Below, one piece after another: positions 59,401-64,000 of a stretch of DNA of 64,000 nt. The DNA comes from Siphlonurus alternatus (lineage: Eukaryota; Arthropoda; Insecta; Ephemeroptera; Siphlonuridae). The notes under the pieces were generated by a model, which was not told the origin of the DNA, searched no databases, and saw only the letters and a program-made list of their open reading frames with translations. The DNA is taken from contig OX463781.1 in NCBI GenBank assembly GCA_949825025.1, positions 21,325,630-21,389,629 of the forward strand, given 5' to 3'. Made by a program: the position numbers and the translations under genes. How positions within the stretch are numbered: the stretch's first letter is position 1; every line of letters starts with the position of its first letter.

Positions 59401-61836
59401 TGACGCCTCCAGGGGGCATGGCCGCACTTTCAATAATTATTTAAAAATAGTTCTGGGATTAAAAAAAAAAATAATAATAATAAAATAAAAAAAATCTGAA
59501 AAAATTCAGAGTAGCATAATTTGGTACCCTTCTATTCATTTCTGCAAAAAAAAAATTCATATATGTTGTCTATTCTAATTTTTTTTTATGAAGCCCCTGC
59601 TAATTATGACCAGAAACCTTTTTTCCAATTTTAATGTATCACTCAGGCAAAAGTTTAAAGTAAATAAGTCATATACACAGTGTTCCATTATTCAAGTGTC
59701 GCGGGAGATTTTTCATTACAAATTTAATTTTCCTGCTGGAGACTTGAAAATTTATTAGTATTCCTTTGAATACCTTTGAGATTTTAATTTTAATTCTTTA
59801 AGGGGGTCCAAAGTGAAAAGTGTGGTTTTCCTTATTGCGTTTCAATGTCTCAAACAAAAATTCTTTCTTTTATTTTTTTATATTGATGTAATCCATGTTG
59901 TACTTGTATAACCAGTGGTTGAATAAAAATAAAATGAAATGAAAATATAAGAAAAAAATATATTTGTTTCTAGAAATTTTTATGGTGCAAATTAAAATTT
60001 ACAGAAAACAACTTTTTAACAAGATATTGGCCCTTACCATGTTAAAAAATCATTTTTTCTTCATTTTGACAGCGCCATTGAAACAAGCTCATTTTTCTAC
60101 TCTAGAATAAACCTTTGAATTTTTTTAATCAAACATTTTTTAGAATTGAAAAAATAAGGGTTAAAAAAGCAACCCCTATTTTTTAAATTCCTAACATCTT
60201 TTCATTAAAAAAAAAATTGAAGGTTGCTTCTCGTGTGGAAAAATGAGCTTGTTTCAATGGTGCTGTCAAAATTAAGATAAAATTATTTTTAACATAATAC
60301 AGGCCAATATCTCGTTAAGGGTTGTTTTCTGTAAATTTTAATTTGCACTATTAGATTCAGCATGTGTTTTAACCCCCGGAAATAAATTTTTGTATAAATC
60401 TGACAGAATTTTTGTTCGAGACCACTTTTAGCATTGAAACCTCATATGGGAAATCAAACTTTTTTGCTTTGGACCCCCTTTAAGGGTTGAAAAATAAAAT
60501 ATAATTAAATTTGTAATAAAAAATTTCCCGTGACACTTAAATAATGGAACACTGACAATCTCAATACAATTTATTATTTCAATGTTTTTGCTCAATACAA
60601 CTGAATTTTAAAAAATATTAAATTAAATTAAAAGAACATATCAATTAATGTTCTAAAATAAATTGAAATAACTTAAAATATTTAAATTAACTAAAAAAAA
60701 CATTCTTTAGTAAATTATTATTTATATTTTATTAAATTATCAATTTTAATTATATTTCCTACTTTATATTGTTATTTTAAGAAAAATCTGAAAAGAACAC
60801 ATTTTAAACACAAAAATATAATCCCGGATCAAAAGTTAATCCACCGACGTCGGTGGTTTAAGTTTAACCCCAAAATCAACAACTTTGAACCTGGTTCAGC
60901 AAATTTTTGCGGTGGAGCTTACGGAAAACTGCGCTGAACCGAGTTTGAACCAGGTTTAAACCAACAATGCGTTGAACCTGGTTTAACTTCGGTGGAGCTT
61001 ACGAAAATTTTATTTGATCTCGGTTCAACTTTGAACCTGGTTCAAGTAACTTTAAACCAGGTTCAAGTAGGGTGGAGCTTACGGCCCTAACTCTATATTT
61101 ATATACTATTAATAAAGTACTGTTTTTTTTATGATAATTTTAATTGCTATAATATAGACAATTTTAATATAAATTTAAAACGAAGCAGCTCTTTTTTTTC
61201 TTATTTATTTACTAAAAAAATAGTTTGTTATCATAACTACATTCAAATTAAAAATTTGACATAAAGTTACAGTTAAGATAAATATTATAGCAATCTAAAA
61301 ATCATAATAATTTTGCTTCAAAACTATAATAAAATACAAACTTTTTAACCTTGCAGAATTTCACGCCAAATCTTATCACCTTTAGTTATTCAAGAGGTCT
61401 CTTGGTTACAGCTCGGTGGTGGTGGTCCCCAACTGCGGAGGTAGCGACACATGCTCCCCGCACGGCGAGAGCCGGTACTACAGCGTGTCCCGCGTCGTGT
61501 CCCACCCCGCCCACTCTGGATGGCCAGGGGACAAAGACATCGCTCTGGTGCGGCTGGACCGGCCCATCGACAGTCCCAGGGCCGGTGAGTCACTAAAAAT
61601 ATTGGAAACATTCGGAAAGTGCAACTTACCTCTTGAAATTACCTAGTTCGTACTTTAAAATTTTTGTAGTGAAACTTATTTACCTTTTTATACAAGTACA
61701 CAAAAATGTAACAATAATATTAAAAGAAAAAAAAATAATGAAAATTACATAAACAAATTAATATTTTTTATTCTTATTAATTTCATTATACTATATAGCG
61801 ATACAATTTAAATTCTAGAACACCAATTAAAATTAT

Positions 61837-61908
<72 letters not shown>

Positions 61909-63082
61909 TACAATGTGATTTCTCAGGTGGGACTCCCGCGCTATGCCTTCCTCTCGGCCCCTTCCCTAGCGACCCCCTGCTGGGCAGGGACCTCGTCGTG
62001 GCCGCCTGGAACATCCATCAGAACGGTGAGTGAGCGTGGCACCCTTGAAGTCTCTCCATCTGTCTCCACGTTCTCTCCACAGGCACGACGGTGTCTCGGA
62101 CCACGCAGTATTACACACTTCCTCTGCGCACCGCCGTGGTTAACGTGTTGAAGGATGATGAGTGCCAGCGCCAGTTCAAGGACAATGCGGTGCTGCAGAA
62201 CTCACAGCTGTGTGCTAGAGGTCGAGGACTCGAACCTTGTGTCGGGGACACGGGGGCACCACTGCACGTGAGTGGAAACTATGTATTAGTTCTTTGTCCC
62301 AAGATTTGTTAAGGGTACTTAACAAATCTTGCTTTGTCCTATATACGTATACATCGTATTATACGTGGTGTTTTTGATAATGTTACTCTAATTAAGTTAA
62401 GCTCTTCTTTCTTTTGTTCGTCTAAATCATCTTCACTGATCAATGCATCTTTTCCATAAGTTAAGCTTGCCTTCCGATCTTTAAAAGCTTGTACACCAGT
62501 AACTTTTTTTTAAATGAGATGAGTGCAGTTTACACGAAACATCAGGCAGAATTTGACCTTTTCCCACCCCTTGACACACAACCCCTTGACATTTTTACAT
62601 TCTGACGCCAAAAGAAATTTCAAAATATTTCATCCTCTTTAGAGTCATAATTTTTGGTTATTACATATTTGTTTTATAGAGGACCTCGAGTTATGCATTG
62701 TCAGTATTTCAGGTTAAAGTTATGCTGCAAAACGTTGTGAAGTCATGGTCATGCAAATATTTAACATGCAGGCTTAGGGAAAGACGTTACATGACTATAA
62801 CGTCACAGTGTCTTTCCCCTCGATTTTGAAAGTTAAAAAAAATCTGAAAAAATTGAAAATACATTTAACTAGAAGTATTCGGATATGCAGTAAAAAATTC
62901 CTGCAGGTTGTCCATTGTTTGTAACCATGCAGGAGCTGGTCGGTGATCCTCCCCGGGCAGTGCTGGTGGGGCTGCTGTCGTTCGGAGCGGCCGAGTGCGG
63001 CAACTCCGACCTGCCCGCCGTCTACACCAAAGTCAGCTCGCACCTCCTGTGGATCAGCGACGCCATGCTCGCCCTGCAGTGA
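54927..63082 (+). CDS. Secreted serine protease homolog B (catalytic His and Ser lost), 7 exons
   Basis: Exons are 54927-54981, 55634-55747, 57076-57169, 61412-61584, 61927-62025, 62083-62267 and 62933-63082. The joined frame is 870 nt, 289 aa, with the same intron phases as homolog A (1,1,2,1,1,0), so the two are tandem duplicates. The signal peptide (about residues 1-18) is Ala/Val/Leu-rich. In the S1 domain, His57 is Arg (TAARC, Arg80), Asp102 is kept (KDIALVRL, Asp130) and Ser195 is Thr (GDTGAPL, Thr235); position 189 is Glu229. Cysteines match homolog A one for one, including the extra 70-80 loop pair (Cys96, Cys102). The activation region (CGILIGGVTPG) lacks Arg/Lys before the IVGG-like start. 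Two catalytic losses make activity very unlikely. Exon 3 has an in-frame alternative acceptor at 57037. Intron 3 is 4.2 kb and filled with mobile elements; intron 5 is 57 nt. Confidence 0.9.
56049..56167. mobile_element. Small TIR element (CCGGAAGTAGCCGG family), copy 3
   Basis: GCCGTAAGTAGCCGGAATCGAGAG at the left is imperfectly inverted at the right (CTCTCACTTCCGCCTATTTCCGGC). About 119 bp in intron 2 of homolog B; the most divergent copy. Confidence 0.55.
56391..56416. repeat. Poly-T run
   Basis: About 25 consecutive T residues in intron 2 of homolog B. Confidence 0.9.
57037..57075 (+). CDS. Alternative 13-residue extension of homolog B exon 3
   Basis: A second acceptor (CTTTCAG) 39 nt upstream of the chosen one (TTGTACAG) keeps the same frame and adds 13 residues, GPFNDNETCLVCT, with two extra cysteines. 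The shorter form matches homolog A in length and is preferred. Both acceptors look usable. Confidence 0.3.
58101..58996. mobile_element. Foldback element (almost a complete hairpin), nested
   Basis: GTGTTTCATTTTCGGTCATGG at 58102 is inverted near 58975-58995, and matching continues to a centre near 58548, for example TTTGTACCCTAATTGCTGAGAC against GTCTCAGCGATCAGGGTACAAA. Arms are about 430 bp each. No coding frame. Confidence 0.8.
59218..59572. mobile_element. Palindromic MITE, copy 4, nested
   Basis: GGACAACATACATGAA...TTATTGCAGAAATGAATAGAGG at the left and its inverse at the right (to GTTGTC near 59570). Internal GAGACCCGGAACTA and ATTATTGAAAGT blocks match copies 2 and 3. It lies inside the 57.5-61.1 kb element. 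Confidence 0.8.
59678..60554. mobile_element. Foldback element, nested, 877 bp
   Basis: CAGTGTTCCATTATTCAAGTGTC at the left is inverted at the right (GACACTTAAATAATGGAACACTG). The arms pair inward, for example GACAGCGCCATTGAAACAAGCTC against GAGCTTGTTTCAATGGTGCTGTC. The centre is near 60117. No coding frame. Confidence 0.8.
61840..61903. repeat. (TA)n microsatellite
   Basis: About 62 bp of TA dinucleotides ending only about 20 bp before the acceptor of homolog B exon 5. Confidence 0.95.
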
Positions 63083-64000
63083 CCTACCTATCTGCTGTTG
63101 GTACACCAAAATGTACAAAATGTTCAATTTGTAGGAATCGTAATATAATCATATTATATCGCTTGGTCTTGTAAGGAGAAATCAATTTAAAGAAATTTTT
63201 ATGAAATTCAGTTTCACAATGTTTGAGTACTTTCGTATTTGGGGGGGGGGGTATATGCAACCAATCATGTTAATTTAATTTATTATATTGTTATTTATAT
63301 ACAACTTGTAGGTACACCTGTCCTAATGTGTTTTTTCTACATGCAGAATTAAATTTAATATTTTTTTATAAAAATATAGTATTTTATTATTTTCCCGTGT
63401 ATTTAAACATTGCGTGTATATATATATTTATGCATATATTACTATATACGAATTGAGCAATGTTTCTTCTATTCTCAGTAAATTGTATACAAACTTGACG
63501 ATTAAATTAAAGTTTCACACATACTTCAAGTCAACCGCCTTGAAGGGGTGACACAAGACATCGGCGGTGCAGGTAGGAACGTGTGAGGTGTCAGCACTGC
63601 AGCCTCCCCAAGGAACTGTCATCCGTCATGACATGTCTCGCGGTCCTCGGGGTTCCATCGTGCACCATCCCCGCGGCTCAGACTGTTGGCACCTTGGAAT
63701 TTTTAGTGGGATAGTATCAATTCTACAGTTGTATCATATATATCGTTGTGAATAGAAGAACTTGCATTTCTTTAGATTTTACAAAAGAAAAATATATTGT
63801 GATTATTAAAATTATATATAAAATGGTATTAACGATAAGTCGTCGATAACATTAAAATATTGTTAATTTAAATCAATTTAAATATTACTTATTACTTCTT
63901 TTTAACTTCCGTAACTTACTTATCAAGAAAAAAAAATATAAAATTACTATTAAAATGAAAAGGAAGCATTAAATTAATAATTAAAATTTGTGTTAAAGTA
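63083..64000. other. Region 3' of homolog B; unexplained GC-rich patch
   Basis: Contains the 3' flank of homolog B (ATTAAA at 63348-63353 is a weak polyadenylation candidate), a G-run at 63241-63250 and a GC-richer patch at 63535-63690. On the minus strand the patch carries a 36-codon frame rich in Cys, but no domain was recognised. It might be an exon of a neighbouring gene outside the window. Confidence 0.35.

Larger units (their letters stand above)
57504..61090. mobile_element. Non-autonomous TIR element, 3.6 kb, filling homolog B intron 3
   Basis: TTAGGGCCGTAAGCTCCACC at 57504-57523 is exactly inverted at 61071-61090. Subterminal regions on both sides repeat CGTAAGCTCCACC and the near-palindrome TTGAACCTGGTTCAA several times (57529, 57640, 60880, 60955, 61035), a pattern expected for transposase binding sites. 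No transposase frame is visible. The interior carries three further inverted-repeat elements. Family not assigned; a target duplication is not obvious. Confidence 0.75.

Overview
The window looks like nuclear DNA of an arthropod, probably an insect or another pancrustacean. It is strongly AT-rich, with coding exons much richer in GC than their surroundings, GT-AG introns from 54 nt to about 10 kb, many (GA)n and (TA)n microsatellites and many small inverted-repeat elements. There is no prokaryotic or plasmid architecture. The species cannot be fixed from the sequence alone.

Three protein-coding genes can be supported, all assembled here by joining exons with matching splice phases. (1) On the minus strand, 23.26-46.02 kb, is a Runt-domain transcription factor, probably the ortholog of Drosophila runt. 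Five exons join in frame to a 538-residue protein with a complete Runt domain (about residues 42-174), an Ala/His-rich middle and the C-terminal Groucho-recruiting VWRPY. Introns are 10.2, 4.2, 6.2 and 0.46 kb. A 42-nt, phase-1/phase-1 candidate microexon lies in intron 2, and its start resembles the start of the next exon. (2) and (3) On the plus strand, at 50.36-53.37 and 54.93-63.08 kb, are two tandem seven-exon genes for secreted chymotrypsin-fold proteins of 288 and 289 residues. Both have lost catalytic residues (His57 to Gln in the first; His57 to Arg and Ser195 to Thr in the second), lack a normal R/K-IVGG activation site, and share intron positions and phases. They are paralogous serine protease homologs.

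From 1 to 23 kb I see no gene. That part holds microsatellites, a 2.2-kb foldback element with satellite-like arms (about 7.72-9.89 kb), a GC-rich island near 14.6 kb and a palindromic element at 18.5 kb. The runt introns hold an apparently exact 414-bp tandem duplication, a palindromic element, possible tRNA-derived SINE relics and GC-rich islands that could be regulatory. The third intron of the second protease-homolog gene is 4.2 kb, and most of it is one non-autonomous element with inverted termini containing three further foldback elements.

I find no evidence of a novel multi-gene system. The items most worth checking are the candidate runt microexon, the doubly degenerate protease pair, the alternative acceptor in the second protease homolog, and the foldback and palindromic element families.
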